Below are positions 11,852 through 25,918 of a stretch of DNA of 64,000 nucleotides, piece after piece; position 1 is the stretch's first letter, and every line of letters begins with the position of its first letter. A model generated the notes under the pieces. The model ran no database searches, was not told where the DNA came from, and was given only the letters and a program-made list of their open reading frames with translations. Source of the DNA: Phaeosaccion multiseriatum. Lineage: Eukaryota > Ochrophyta, other classes. Made by a program: the position numbers and the translations under genes. Location: assembly GCA_965112735.1 (NCBI GenBank), contig OZ218964.1:1860001-1924000 (forward strand). The letters run 5' to 3'.

Positions 11852-13056
11852 GGGAGGGAGGGAGGGAGGGAGGGAGGGAGGGAGGGAGGGAGGGAGGGAG
11901 GGAGGGAGGGAGGGAGGGAGGGAGGGAGGGAGGGAGGGAGGGAGGGAGGGAGGGAGGGAGGGAGGGAGGGAGGGAGGGAGGGAGGGAGGGAGGGAGGGAG
12001 GGAGGGAGGGAGGGAGGGAGGGAGGGAGGGAGGGAGGGAGGGAGGGAGGGAGGGAGGGAGGGAGGGAGGGAGGGAGGGAGGGAGGGAGGGAGGGAGGGAG
12101 GGAGGGAGGGAGGGAGGGAGGGAGGGAGGGAGGGAGGGAGGGAGGGAGGGAGGGAGGGAGGGAGGGAGGGAGGGAGGGAGGGAGGGAGGGAGGGAGGGAG
12201 GGAGGGAGGGAGGGAGGGAGGGAGGGAGGGAGGGAGGGAGGGAGGGAGGGAGGGAGGGAGGGAGGGAGGGAGGGAGGGAGGGAGGGAGGGAGGGAGGGAG
12301 GGAGGGAGGGAGGGAGGGAGGGAGGGAGGGAGGGAGGGAGGGAGGGAGGGAGGGAGGGAGGGAGGGAGGGAGGGAGGGAGGGAGGGAGGGAGGGAGGGAG
12401 GGAGGGAGGGAGGGAGGGAGGGAGGGAGGGAGGGAGGGAGGGAGGGAGGGAGGGAGGGAGGGAGGGAGGGAGGGAGGGAGGGAGGGAGGGAGGGAGGGAG
12501 GGAGGGAGGGAGGGAGGGAGGGAGGGAGGGAGGGAGGGAGGGAGGGAGGGAGGGAGGGAGGGAGGGAGGGAGGGAGGGAGGGAGGGAGGGAGGGAGGGAG
12601 GGAGGGAGGGAGGGAGGGAGGGAGGGAGGGAGGGAGGGAGGGAGGGAGGGAGGGAGGGAGGGAGGGAGGGAGGGAGGGAGGGAGGGAGGGAGGGAGGGAG
12701 GGAGGGAGGGAGGGAGGGAGGGAGGGAGGGAGGGAGGGAGGGAGGGAGGGAGGGAGGGAGGGAGGGAGGGAGGGAGGGAGGGAGGGAGGGAGGGAGGGAG
12801 GGAGGGAGGGAGGGAGGGAGGGAGGGAGGGAGGGAGGGAGGGAGGGAGGGAGGGAGGGAGGGAGGGAGGGAGGGAGGGAGGGAGGGAGGGAGGGAGGGAG
12901 GGAGGGAGGGAGGGAGGGAGGGAGGGAGGGAGGGAGGGAGGGAGGGAGGGAGGGAGGGAGGGAGGGAGGGAGGGAGGGAGGGAGGGAGGGAGGGAGGGAG
13001 GGAGGGAGGGAGGGAGGGAGGGAGGGAGGGAGGGAGGGAGGGAGGGAGGGAGGGAG
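11852..13056 (+). repeat. (GGGA)n tetranucleotide array, about 300 copies
   Basis: About 1205 bp of uninterrupted GGGA on the plus strand (CCCT on the minus). It is bounded on the left by ...CCAGGGTCGA and on the right by GTCGACCCTGG..., an inverted pair. Because the array is so pure, all three frames on both strands stay open, which creates long artefactual frames (GREG or SLPP repeats). The array length in the assembly may not equal the real length. Confidence 0.97.
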
Positions 13057-13124
13057 TCGACCCTGGACACAAGATCATCTGATTCTGATTACGGCCGGCA
13101 CACCGTAGTCTTGTCCAGGGTCGA
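13057..13124. mobile_element. 68-bp mini inverted-repeat unit nested in the larger element
   Basis: It begins TCGACCCTGGACACAAGA and ends TCTTGTCCAGGGTCGA, which are near-perfect inverted repeats of about 16 bp. The centre carries CTGATTACGGCCGGC. The same TCGA-terminated sequence ends the left flank of the GGGA array at 11851. A close relative occurs at 34265-34402, so it is a recurring unit, not a chance hairpin. Confidence 0.6.
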
Positions 13125-13421
13125 TAGGCCTAGGCCGGGGGGGCTGCGCCAAAAATAGGCCTAGGCCGGGGACCTGCGGCCCCCTCTAGGCCTAGGCCGG
13201 GGGCCTGCGGCCCCCCTAGGCCGGCCGAATTTCGTCTCTAGGCCTAGGCTTCTAGGCCAGTCTGGAGCCGATTAGCCACCGAGGGTCCGCTTAATTCATT
13301 CTATTCCTCAGTTCATTCGAGGTCAAATCATGAAGATCTTTTTTTGTTACACTTTTTTTCGTTTTATTACAACCAGCCTTCCACCACCACCACAACTGCC
13401 GGGGAGAATACTACTCATTCC

Positions 13422-16188
<2,767 letters not shown>

Positions 16189-16587
16189 GGCAAACGTCCT
16201 TTCCTTCCAGGAGGACTCGTAGCAGAGGGAAGGTTGAACAGTGAGATGGAAGGCAAAGATGGAAAGGGTTATCCCTCAGTTAGGGGGGGTTACCGTAAGT
16301 TGGCCAGTACGACCACACCAGTAAGATCCTCTAGGTACGCCCAGCACACCCTTCGGATGCACACGAGGGATCGTAGCGGAGGGCAAAGAAAGGAGAATAC
16401 GAGGAAGAATGGGCAAAAAGAAGAAGGTGAAACTAAAATTCGTCTCCTTGACAGATGCGCCCAAATTCATCCCCTTTTAAAGGCTAGTGTAGGGAAGACT
16501 TATTTCCAGCACTGCCACCAGAGACGCAGCATGATTGATCTCCTACGAGGCATTGTAATATAAGAGTGGAGAGAGAGAGAGAAAGGA
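16189..16587. other. divergent intergenic region, clpX / NAA10-like
   Basis: A 399-bp gap between two head-to-head genes. It contains purine-rich GAGAGAGAGA at 16570-16583, just before the NAA10-like ATG. No gene or RNA was recognised; it presumably holds both promoters. Confidence 0.5.
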
Positions 16588-16889
16588 ATGGTGGGGATGC
16601 TTCGCGACTCCGCCAAGCTGCTGCTCCTGTATTTTATTAGGTCGGCCTCTTGCTACTCATCCAGTTCCGCGGCTGTTCACATCCGCCTGGCCAGGAAAAG
16701 GTGAGTGTTCCGTGACCTCTCCCTCACACCTGTGTCTCTCTCTCTCTCTGTCCCTCTCTCTCTGTCTCTCTCCGTGTCTGTCTCCCTCTCTCGCTCCATC
16801 TCCCCCTCACCCTCTCCCCCTCCCTCTCTCCCCTGTCTTTTCTCCCCCTCTCTTTTCTTTCTGTTGTTTTCTTTTTCTTCCTCTCTTTC

Positions 16890-16928
<39 letters not shown>

Positions 16929-17853
16929 CTCTTCTCTCTTCCCCTCTTTCTCCCTCTCTCTCCCCACCCCCGCCTTCCCCCCCCCCCCCCCTTCTCTCTT
17001 TCTCTCTGTCTGTCGGTCTCTCCCATGTCTTCCTCACCCTCTCCCTCTGCCCCCTCGCCCCCCCTCTCTCCCTCTCATGGTTTAACGTCTTGTTGCCCTT
17101 GCTTCCCCCCCCCCCCACACACACAGTGACATACCCTGTATTCAGTCATGCAATCTGCAGACCCTGCCCGAGAACTATTCGCTCGATTTTTACAAGCAAG
17201 AGCTCACTCGCTTCCCCCACCTGTCGCTCGTCGCTGAGCGAACACCCGAGCAGCCAGAAGATGACGCTGAAGGTAAGGGGCGGCTTGTTTCTTTGGAAGG
17301 TGTGAACAATATCCCTGAGTACTGACTTGCTCACTCCCCACCACGTGATTCTTTCGTCAGTCGTTGGCTACTGTTTGGGAAGGGTCGCGGTGGACAGACA
17401 AACACGCGTTACAGCAGGGCACGTAACGTCGCTGGCTGTGCTGCCCGCGTACCGGAGAGGCGGCGTAGGCAACATGCTCATTTCAACCCTTCACAATCAG
17501 ATGGCGAGGTGCTACAAAGCCGACACCATCAGTCTGCACGTGCGCATGTCCAACAAGGGTGCCATCCACCTCTACGAGGTGTTGGGGTATCACGTGGCCC
17601 AAGTGATCGAGGCGTACTACCAAGACGGAGAGGCGGCCTTCTTCATGCAGAGGGCACTGGGGAACTTGCCGGAGCTCAGCAACTTTCCCCAGGGGGCATC
17701 TGAGCACCCGGTTGGTCTGCCGGAGGATACTCAGAAAGTGTTGCTCCAGGCCCAGGCGCAGCAGCCCCGTGGATATGAACAGCCGCAGCAGCCACCGCGC
17801 CAGCAACGGCACCAGCCACCGCAGCAGCAGCCGCCGCCGCAGCAACCGCCGCC

Positions 17854-17893
<40 letters not shown>

Positions 17894-17959
17894 CAACAGC
17901 AGCAACAGCACCAGCCTCTCCAGGGCTTCTTCGGGATGTTTCGGAAGCCGAGGCAATGA
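16588..17959 (+). CDS. N-alpha-acetyltransferase 10-like (NatA catalytic subunit) with polyglutamine tail
   Basis: GNAT enzyme that acetylates nascent protein N-termini on the ribosome. Three exons: 16588-16700, 17127-17272 and 17361-17959 (858 nt, 285 aa), phases 2 and 1. The body reads VHIRLARKSDIPCIQSCNLQTLPENY, then VVGYCLGRV, GHVTSLAVLPAYRRGGVGNMLI (the acetyl-CoA loop R-R-G-G-V-G) and SLHVRMSNKGAIHLYEVLGY. All are hallmarks of the ARD1/NAA10 group. There is an N-terminal extension of about 27 residues with a hydrophobic stretch, which is unusual for a cytosolic NatA subunit and might instead indicate a plastid or mitochondrial NAT; an internal start is possible. The C-terminal 80 residues are Gln/Pro-rich, including about 20 consecutive glutamines. 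Confidence 0.85.
16735..17120 (+). repeat. CT/CTTT microsatellite and poly-C runs in NAA10-like intron 1
   Basis: An almost pure pyrimidine intron. It has CT dinucleotides, a CTTT array at about 16884-16925, C13 near 16979-16992 and C10 near 17107-17116, ending in ACACACAG at the acceptor. It forms long fake Ser/Leu/Pro-rich frames. Confidence 0.9.
17848..17912 (+). repeat. CAG/CAA polyglutamine repeat (coding)
   Basis: In-frame CAG with some CAA codons inside the last exon of the NAA10-like gene, giving a glutamine run near the C-terminus. Confidence 0.9.
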
Positions 17960-18215
17960 GTCCTTGAGTTGATTGATCATGTATATAGTGTACTTGGGGC
18001 TTCATAGTGCTTGGGGCTTGCAAACAAGGGGGGCGGGTGCTGTATGTGTTTTGAGCTTGCGCCGTCTTCGATCGACGGCTGCCATGGACTTGCAAGAACT
18101 CCACTACAGCGAACAATGTGTGGTCAGGAGAAGCAAAGGAGTCCGGGCCATAGGTTCGGGCGCCAAGCCCCGTAACTCACCAATCAATGCAATGTCGAGG
18201 TGGTCGTAGGTCGAA

Positions 18216-20085
18216 ATGAAGAATTCGCAGATGGCATACGGAGCGCCAACGGCTTCACTTTTTTTTAACGCTCTTTCCCACCGATTCACACCTTTGCCGA
18301 TGGAGGGCTGGGCAAGACCTCCCGAGAAGCGTGCTCACTCGTCGTCATCGGCCATACTTGCTGCCCTAAAGGGGCTACAAGAAACGATTCGATCGCTGGA
18401 GGTACGCACACTTTTTTCTTTCCCATCTCTGTTCCGGCTCTCTCCTCAGTCAGTATGTTCCTTTGCACATCAGGGCGAGCATCGAGCGCTGCAGGAAGAA
18501 TGTCGGGTGCAGAAGGACGAGCTGTCCCGAAAAGAGGGGGAGAACAGCCACGTGAGAGAGATTGCCGCTCTCCAGCTCGGAGAAGAGGAGGCAGCGCAAA
18601 GACTCAGATTCGAGAGGCTTGTCGTCGAGAAAACCTTTTTGGATAGCCAGCTCGCGGCCGCTGAGAGTGATAAAAGGTACTTGACGCGAAGCAAGGGTTT
18701 GGCCCCGTAACTTCCCCACTCCCACACGCCCCTTCTCACCAAGAGGACCTTGTTGCCGCTACCGCTACGACGTTTGCTTGGTCGATTGGGCAGAGCCGCG
18801 CTGATCAAGAGAGAGGAATGGGAGCTGGCTGCTCAACGAGCGGAGGGAGAAAAGCGCAGAACGCAAGAAGTTTTGAAAGGGCTGGAGCAAAGAGAAGAGG
18901 ACGCTAAAGAGCTCCTACGGTTCGCAGAGAGCACGGACGGAGGCCTGGAGGGGGAAGACGAGCGACAAGAGACGAACCAGGGGGAGCAGGTGCGCTCATG
19001 ACGTTGTTGAAGAGTACGTGCAGTTGTTATGTTCTCATGCTATTCTTCATCCGCACTCTGTCAAAGATGGAGGAACTGCAGCAAAAGATCCGTGACGTGA
19101 AGCAAGTCCTTGAAGCCGAGAGGGAACGGCGGAGCAAGCTGGACAGCAAACACCAACGAATAGAAGAAGAAAAAGGCGAGCTTCGCCAGTTCGTCAAAGG
19201 AATCTTGGTGAGGAATGTCCTAGGGAGGAGTTACCAGTACATAAGTAGCGTGCGAGTGAGTGAGCTGACGTAACTGCACTGCTGCATTCTGCCGTGACCG
19301 CAGGAGGTGAACAGGAGCCTCGTGGATGGTATAGTCGGTGTTCCGTCTTCCACCACGAGTAGTGGCCCGAGACTTGGCAAGAAACCACCCAAGGAGGTAG
19401 GGCAGGAGGCCCGAACTGCTGCGCAACGGACCGCCCCGGAGGGCGAGGCCCAACAGCCGGCTTCTGTTGTTGCTGAGATTGCTGCGGGCAGTGCTGAACC
19501 TCCTCACCCTCCAGAGAAGAAGTTACGCAGCCCACAGCCCAAGCTACAGAGCCCACAGCCCACCCTCCGCAGTGCCATCCCGCAGCTGGCCTGCAGCCCG
19601 GAGACGTCGCAGAGAGCGGAGAGGGAGCCATACTCCTTCGCGCACAGCCCCCCACCAAGGAGTAGCCAAATGACTTACAACAAGGCGCAGCTGGCGGACA
19701 GTCAGGGCACTCTCCGCTCTCTACTCGAGCAGCTCGAAGGGGAGTTCCAGCAGCTGCAAGGTGCGCAATACGTCCAAGTGAAGTGAAGCGAGCAATCATG
19801 TCAGGCAACACAAAGATGACCCAACCAAACTTGCCGCCCCCCTCCCCCCTTCTAGCAGGCCGCTACCGGGAGCTGGTTAGCGCCAGAGATGACGCTGCCG
19901 GGGCGGATCGAGCGCGCCTTCTCGCGGAGGCCATTGAGAGCATGCAGGGCAAGGGCCAGCAGGTCAATGACCTCAGAGCGGCCCTCGGGGCTTTGGACAC
20001 TCTCCCTGTCGACCCGCCGCTTGTGGAGAGCCCGCAGCACAGCAGGCGGCGAGCTGCTGCCATGCGGGCTCTAGGCGCTGACTGA
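18216..20085 (+). CDS. Cep57-like centrosomal coiled-coil protein
   Basis: The Cep57/Cep57L1 family localises to centrosomes and basal bodies and binds microtubules. Six exons: 18216-18401, 18474-18676, 18794-18989, 19067-19207, 19304-19760 and 19859-20085 (1410 nt, 469 aa), phases consistent. The N-terminal SSAILAALKGLQETIRSLE matches the family's opening helix. A long heptad-rich coiled coil follows (residues about 60-240), then a Pro/Ser/Gln-rich linker with repeated SPQP motifs. The C-terminal TLRSLLEQLEGEFQQLQGRYREL block resembles the microtubule-binding region. Identification rests on short conserved segments in an otherwise diverged coiled coil, so it is less certain than for enzymes. 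The start is the first ATG of the open frame. Confidence 0.7.
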
Positions 20086-20246
20086 GTCTTTGTCTTTTTA
20101 CTGCCTCAGGGACAGACAGCTTAGCGGCGAGGACAGTTGGTGGGGTTTTTAGAGATAAAAGCTCTACCCAACGAACGGGGCCTCTCTCTCTCTCTCTGTC
20201 TCTCAACTATCAAGTCAAGCGGTGTGTGATTGTGAGGTTATTTCTA

Positions 20247-23200
20247 CTAATCTTCACATGCCTTGGACAGGAAGTTGAGCGTGTACAAGTTCTCGTCCAC
20301 CAGCTTGAACAAGTCCGCCTCGTGGCTGGCGATGGCCCTCTGCAGGCCGCGCATGACGCTGGTGCACTTGGTGTTGGCCGTCTGCGTCATGAGCCACTTG
20401 CCATGTACGTGCAGCGCGGCCTTGCACCATGCCAAATGGAACTCGAGGTGCCGCGACGTCACTACGCGCTCCGTCAAAATCTCCAGCAGCTTGCGGGAGT
20501 ACGCACTCGGCAGCGCTCTGGTGCGGTGCGGCGCGGAGAAGAAGAAGAAGGAGGAGGAGGAGGAGGAGGAGGAGGAGGAGGAGGAGGAGGAGGAGGAGGA
20601 GGACTAAGCATCAGTCATACGCATCGGTCAAGCATCTTTCACTCTCTCAATAGTGGAGACAATAATACTACTAAAGGTCCTTCCTTCTGCCCCCCAACAC
20701 CCCAGTCCCTCACCTCGCTACCAGCAGCACTTGCTCCAATGGCACCGCGTCCACCGCCTTGGCTGCCACTGCGTCCTCGTTGAGATGAAACGCCATGACC
20801 AGCGCCATCGCCCACTCCCTCCTCCCCAGCGCGGCCATCACAGAGGCCGGCGTGATGCTCTCGTCGAGTTCGAAGGGATCGAACATGACATCTTCGTCCA
20901 GCGAGTACACGAGCAGACCTTCTGTGGTGGTGGCCGCCCACTCCTGCCCCGTCGGGCTGAAACGCACGCAGGTGGTACGCGCCTCCGCCTTCGAGCGCCT
21001 CGACCCATCCTGCCCTCGTTTGGACCCCGGGAGCGCATTCCCGTCCCCTTGGGTACCACGAGGCCCACCTGCAGGCCGCACGCCCTCGTCATCGCTCACG
21101 TCCAGCAAGTCCAGCGAGCCTGCCTCGGTGAGGCGGTTGCTGTGCAGCTGGTCCAGCACGCCGTCCAGGCTGCGGTTGTGCGTGACTTGAAACTTCTTGA
21201 TGAGGATGCGCTGCGACACCTCATAAATGCACACAAACTTGGACTCCCCTCCCGCAATCACACACGTGCCATCGGCAGTGTACGCACAGCTCGTAAAGTA
21301 AGCACTCTTGCCCGCAGTTTCCGCCGTCACCATGTCGTGGCTCCGTCGGCCTCCTGCGATATCCCTCCTCCCCTCAATGGTGCTCAACAGCGCTCCTTCC
21401 TCCACGTCCCAAATCTGGAGCTGCCCCGCCAGTGTCGAGGCGCAAATCTCCTGCCCGTCCGGCCGAAAGCACACGGCCAGTACGTCGGTACTATGCTCCA
21501 GCGTCTTTCGATTGGGAAGCAGGGCATCGGATGGTGCGTTTGGAGGGGGGGAGGGAGGGAGGGAAGGGAGGGGGGAGAGGGATTCATTGTAGGAAGGGCT
21601 AGGAGTAGGAGTAGTTTACGTAGCATGGTGCCGAAGACAACAGACAAGACGCGCTTTCATGGTTGACCTACCTCAATGCATTCTTGTTTGAACACGTTCC
21701 AGAGCTTCACGGTGCCGTCCCAGCTCGCCGACGCCATGACCGCTTGTGTGGGGCTAAAGGCCAGTGCGGACAGCGGCGCCTCATGCCCTGCGAACACGTC
21801 GAGCAGCTTGCCTGTCTGCAGAGACCACACATACACCTCGAAGGGCTCTACGGCCCCGGCCACGACCACCTCGCCCGCCGGGTCAAGCGTCAAGCATGTG
21901 AGTTGCACTGGAGTCGGCGTTGTGAGCGTCCGGAAGTTTCGATATCGAACGAGGTCATAGGCGCGGACAGTGCCGTCGAGAGACGAGCTCAGCACCGCAG
22001 AACCATTGCTGGTAAACGCCACGTCAGTGACTGGCGCCTCGTGGTCCGCGAAAGTGACAAAGCAAAAGCCTGAGGTCGTGCTCCACAGCTTGAGCTTGTG
22101 ATCCTCGCCCCCCGTGGCACATACAGAGCCGTTGGGGCTAAATGCCAGGCTATTGAGTCCGTAGTTGTGGCCCTGCTGCTTGATGACATACGTCTCGCTC
22201 TGCCACTCCCACACGAGCAGCTGACCGAGGCTGGGGCAGCCGAAGGCAAGCCAGTCTGCGCCGTGATTGATGGCGCAAGTGGATATGTCCTTTTGGCCGA
22301 CACTGAGGGTGTGCAACATGACACAGCCGGGCATTTCGTACAGTCCGAAGATACCACTGCTAAAGCCCACGACCAGCAGGGACTGTGCGTGTCAATAACA
22401 ACAACAACAACAACAACAACAAGGAGAGAGCGAGATTGGATGGGTGTTCAAAGCGCTTATCCTTGGAAACCCCCCCCCCCTCACAGAGACGAGAGAAACA
22501 AGGACTAAACTGTGTACCTGGCGGGCGTGAAAGGCGACGCTGGCAATGTCACATTTGCCGGGCCGCAAGAAGTGTTTGCTTTCCAGCTTCCACTGTCCAA
22601 GCTCTGTCGAAAACACGGCAGGTGCTGCCACTGCTGCTCCTCCTGCTTCCTCTGCATCATCGCTGTGCCACGCCCACGCGAATATGGCCCCATCTCTCGC
22701 CACGGTGTAGACTTCGCGTCCCGAGGACGAGAAAAATACGGCTTGGAGAATGTCGCGATGCCCTGACAGCGTGATTGGCACAAAGCCCGCCCCCCCTACC
22801 CCATCCCTGCCTCTCTTCAAGCCTCGTCGCTGGGGTAGGTCGGAGTCGCTGGCAAAGTAGAGCCGGGCAGACAAGTCTTTGCTGCCCGCGAGCAAGTGGT
22901 TCCCGTCAGGAGCCCAGTCTAAGCAAGTCACATCTAGCTTGTGCCCGCCGTATGTCCGGAACAGCGTCATGGGAGCGAAGTGGTGCCAATGGCCTGGGGT
23001 GTACCATACTTGCACCTGGAAAGTGAGGGCACAAGAGAAGTTAGCTTAGCTTTGCCTCACACCCAACAAGGATGAAGCCTTCTCTTCGCACAAACCTGCT
23101 TGCCCACAGCCACGGCGATGAACCTGTCGTTCGGACTGAACTCGACTGCCAAGACTCTCTTCTTGAAGTTCAGTCTGTGGAGAACTACTCTGCGCTGGAT

Positions 23201-23544
23201 GTTGACAAGGAGAGCTCGCCCATCTTCGTCGATCACAACCAGCAGTCTTCCATCGTGGCTGCAGCTGAGGAGGGTGATGTTCTTGCCTAATGAGCGGCAT
23301 GCCGTTGGGAAGGAGGGGGGCGGGGTGCGGGTTTGATTGTGTCTTCGAAGGGCATGCAGAGGCTGGCCACTCACTCACGTGCTTCAAAGGGCAGGACTCG
23401 GCTGGTGTGGTGCACCAGGTCCAAGAGCGCTACGCGGTTGCGCACGGGCGATAACACGGTCGTGCCATCGGGAGGAAGGAACAGCACATTCCCATTCGCG
23501 TATACGCTCCCAAGCAATTTGTTCAAGCGATAGCCAAACCTCAT
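20247..23544 (-). CDS. PWP2: periodic tryptophan protein 2 (PWP2/UTP1), small-subunit processome
   Basis: WD40 protein of the UTP-B complex, required for 18S rRNA maturation in the nucleolus. Six exons: 23379-23544, 23096-23286, 22518-23015, 21672-22382, 20714-21504 and 20247-20517 (2628 nt, 875 aa; family about 920). All phases match. The N-terminus MRFGYRLNKLLGSVY is typical. Two WD40 propellers run through residues 1-620 (for example HNYGLNSLAFSPNG, ASASWDGTVKLWN). They are followed by the family-specific TEAGSLDLLDVSDDE, LPGSKRGQD and EGLLVYSLDED, then the UTP12-type helical C-terminus ending LNFLSKACED. It is divergent from the SET-domain gene, with only about 115 bp between start codons. 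Confidence 0.95.
20538..20605 (+). repeat. (GGA)n tract in PWP2 last intron
   Basis: GAGGAGGAG run on the plus strand, i.e. a CTC pyrimidine tract just upstream of the last PWP2 acceptor at 20518. Confidence 0.9.
22396..22425 (+). repeat. (CAA)n microsatellite in PWP2 intron
   Basis: About ten ACAACA units in the intron between PWP2 exons 3 and 4 (TTG on the coding strand). Confidence 0.85.
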
Positions 23545-23659
23545 CTTTCCCCCCCCCCAATTGTGTGGCGGTCACTCAGATGTAAGAGTTGGGCATCCCA
23601 ACCAACTGTGATCCCAACTGGTGCGAGCGAAAATCGGGCGCAGGGGTCTCCGGTCTCCG

Positions 23660-25918
23660 ATGGGGATAGAAGGAGATAACCCAACAGAACGGGGGCCACA
23701 GAAGGCTCAGGAGGAGTTTCCGAAGGAGGGGGGTTGTGGCTCGGCAACAACGCGGTTTCTCACATGGTACGGCCGGCGCCGACCCGTTTCACAAGCCGCC
23801 CAAGTCTCCCGCCTTTTCGCTCCCTACAGTAATTGCTGCCTTCCGCATCATTTGCTTGCACAGGCTCAAAGTGAATGGAGCTACTTTCGACAAAGTGTTA
23901 TGGCCTGCGATAGATGCAGGGACAGGCAGTCGCGGAGCCGTCGCTCTGGACGATATTGCCACGGGAGAGCCAATGATAGTTGGTACGTTGCGCGCACCCA
24001 ACGGCTTGCGGGTGACTTTACTCTCACTAATGCATCCTTGTGTACCGTCGCAGTGCCAGAGTGTCTAATGATGACGCCCAAACAGGCGGTGGCGCATCCC
24101 GTGATTGGCCATGTCTTCCGGGAGAACGAGACGTTGTTGAAGAACGACCATGCTCTCGCTCTGTACCTTATGTACGAAAAGCTCCAGGGAGAAAAGTCTT
24201 TCTACGCCCCCTTCCTGGCCATCCTTCCAGTCCCGCGTAACGCTACGCATTGGACCGACTTGCAGCTCGGACAGCTGCAAGACGAGAGGCTGGTGCAGGT
24301 ACGAATGGAGGGTTGGGGGGGCCCAGAGCTTTTTGTGGGCTATACATGTGCATAACGCACGCCACATCCCCCCATCCTTTCCCCCCCCCTCCAATCTCAT
24401 AGAGGTGCCGCGCTCGCAAGAGGCAGCTGTCGGCCATGTACGAGAGGACCATCGGGAGGCTGGTGGCGCTGTACCCGGGTGGGTGCCTATCAACTGGACG
24501 TGCTCTCTCTCTCCGGTTCTCTGACTCAAAGGCTGTTGTTATCATGTGATGTATTGGTCTTTTCAGACATCTTTTCTAGGGAGGTGTACACTCCGGAGCT
24601 GTTCAACTTCGCCTGGACAGTCATCCAAACGAGGGCGTTTGGCCGGCGGCTGCCGTGGTCCGCGTTGGTGCCCTTTGCGGACTGCCTCAACCACGGAAAC
24701 GTCCAGACCAAGTGAGTTCCGTTCACACATCACACACATTACACATGTATCGTGTACCGTGTTGACTGTGCTCAATCCTCTCTCCCCTCACAGTGTCTTG
24801 TCGTCCCACTGGCCTCGCTTGTTTCCACTGCTGGTTTGCCCCCCCCTCCCCCCTCCCGTTTCACGCGAAGGTACGACTTTAATGTGGATGGCAGCGGTGT
24901 CTTTAGGCTGTTCCCATCGGGCAGTAACAGCTACCCCCTGGGCTGCGAGGTGCTCAACAGCTACGGGAGACGGCCCAACGACAACCTCCTTGTGGAGTAC
25001 GGATTTGCGATGCTTGACAACGAGTGGGATGAGGTGGAGGTGAGTGCAAAGCAAGGCGAGCATGAACGGCCGAGTTTAACGAGCTCTCTTGCCCTTGTTG
25101 GCTGGCGTAGGTGCAAGTTTCTTTGGACCGCGAGTCCCCTCTGTATGACGAGCGGCGGATGCTGCTCCACGCTCACTCGAGCTACACGTCCAGGTGGGGC
25201 AGAGTGTTGGGGGGGGGATAAGGAAGAGTAGCTAAATGTAACGCTCAAGGGCCTTCCGGGCTTCTCCACCCCACGTGTTTTCTCTCTCAGGACCCTCCGC
25301 ATCAGGAGAGGCAAATTCCCTCGGAAGTTGCTTGAATTCTGCCGAGTGGCCACTTTACCTCGGGAGCGCGTTCAGACAGAGCTCAGAGACAGACAAGAGC
25401 TGGCCCGCAAGGAGGAAGAGCAGAGGGCCCTTCCTGCAAAGGAGAAGGTGGAGGCAACAGGTGCCACTGGGGACAAGTCTGCGGGGCCTTCTCTCTTGCA
25501 GTTGCTCAGCACTCTGCGGCTGGAGACCACCGCCGCTCCTCAGAGACGACTACAACCCGCGCTGCCGTATTCTGCAGCGTGTGAGCAGAGGGCATTGGAG
25601 TACGCCAAGGAGGTCCTTCAACGGCGCTTAGACGGCTTCCCCACCACCTTGGAACAAGATCTGCACCGCCGGGAGGAGCTATTGGAGTCACAAGGCGGGA
25701 CGGACAGAGAGGAGAGTGCGTTGTGCTACCGCATCACGTCCAAGCGGGTCTTGCTTTCCAACATTGCTTTGCTCGGTAAGGCCTTGCGGTACACTGCCGA
25801 GCTCCTCGGTGAGGCAGATGCAGCTCAGCCGGAGGAGGAGGAGGAGCACATCTTCGGCACCGACGAGGGTGGCGCCCTCCTCGCCTACCTAGTGCAGCTG
25901 GAGGACGCAGACAGGTAG
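23660..25918 (+). CDS. SET-domain protein-lysine methyltransferase, SETD3/Rubisco-LSMT-like
   Basis: Methylates Lys (or His, in SETD3) on protein substrates using S-adenosylmethionine. Eight exons: 23660-23766, 23864-23982, 24054-24298, 24403-24478, 24567-24711, 24871-25039, 25111-25193 and 25291-25918 (1572 nt, 523 aa), phases consistent. It opens with TRFLTWLKVNGATFDKV, standard for the group. The split SET domain includes LPWSALVPFADCLNHGN (the N-H motif) and GCEVLNSYGRRPNDNLLVEYGF with the catalytic-tyrosine region. The C-terminal helical Rubisco-substrate-binding-type domain follows (ESPLYDERRMLLHAHSSYTSRTLRIRRG to the end). No plastid signal is seen, so the substrate is open. Confidence 0.87.

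Larger units (their letters stand above)
11560..13271. mobile_element. non-autonomous inverted-repeat (MITE-like) element with expanded GGGA core
   Basis: The ends are perfect 27-bp inverted repeats: 11560-11586 begins TCGGCTCCAGACTGG, and 13245-13271 is its reverse complement. They are flanked by an exact 6-bp direct repeat, TTAGCC, at 11554-11559 and 13272-13277, consistent with a target-site duplication. No transposase-like frame is present. Inside are AGGCCTAGGCCGG palindromic clusters (11590-11700, 13125-13245), repeats of GATTACTGATTA with GGCCGGC (11700-11830), the 1.2-kb GGGA tract, and a nested 68-bp inverted-repeat unit. It lies between the 5' end of the GT25-fusion gene and the 3' end of clpX. 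Confidence 0.75.

Noticed and set aside
11807-13082. Long open frames of SLPP (minus) and GREG (plus) repeats over the GGGA array, 414-423 codons
   Set aside because: Any pure tetranucleotide array without stop codons stays open in every frame; no start context, splice link or conserved flank supports a protein.
16705-17305. Ser/Leu/Pro-rich frames at 16.7-17.3 kb
   Set aside because: Pyrimidine microsatellite in the NAA10-like intron; the real frame is given by exons at 16588-16700 and 17127-17272.
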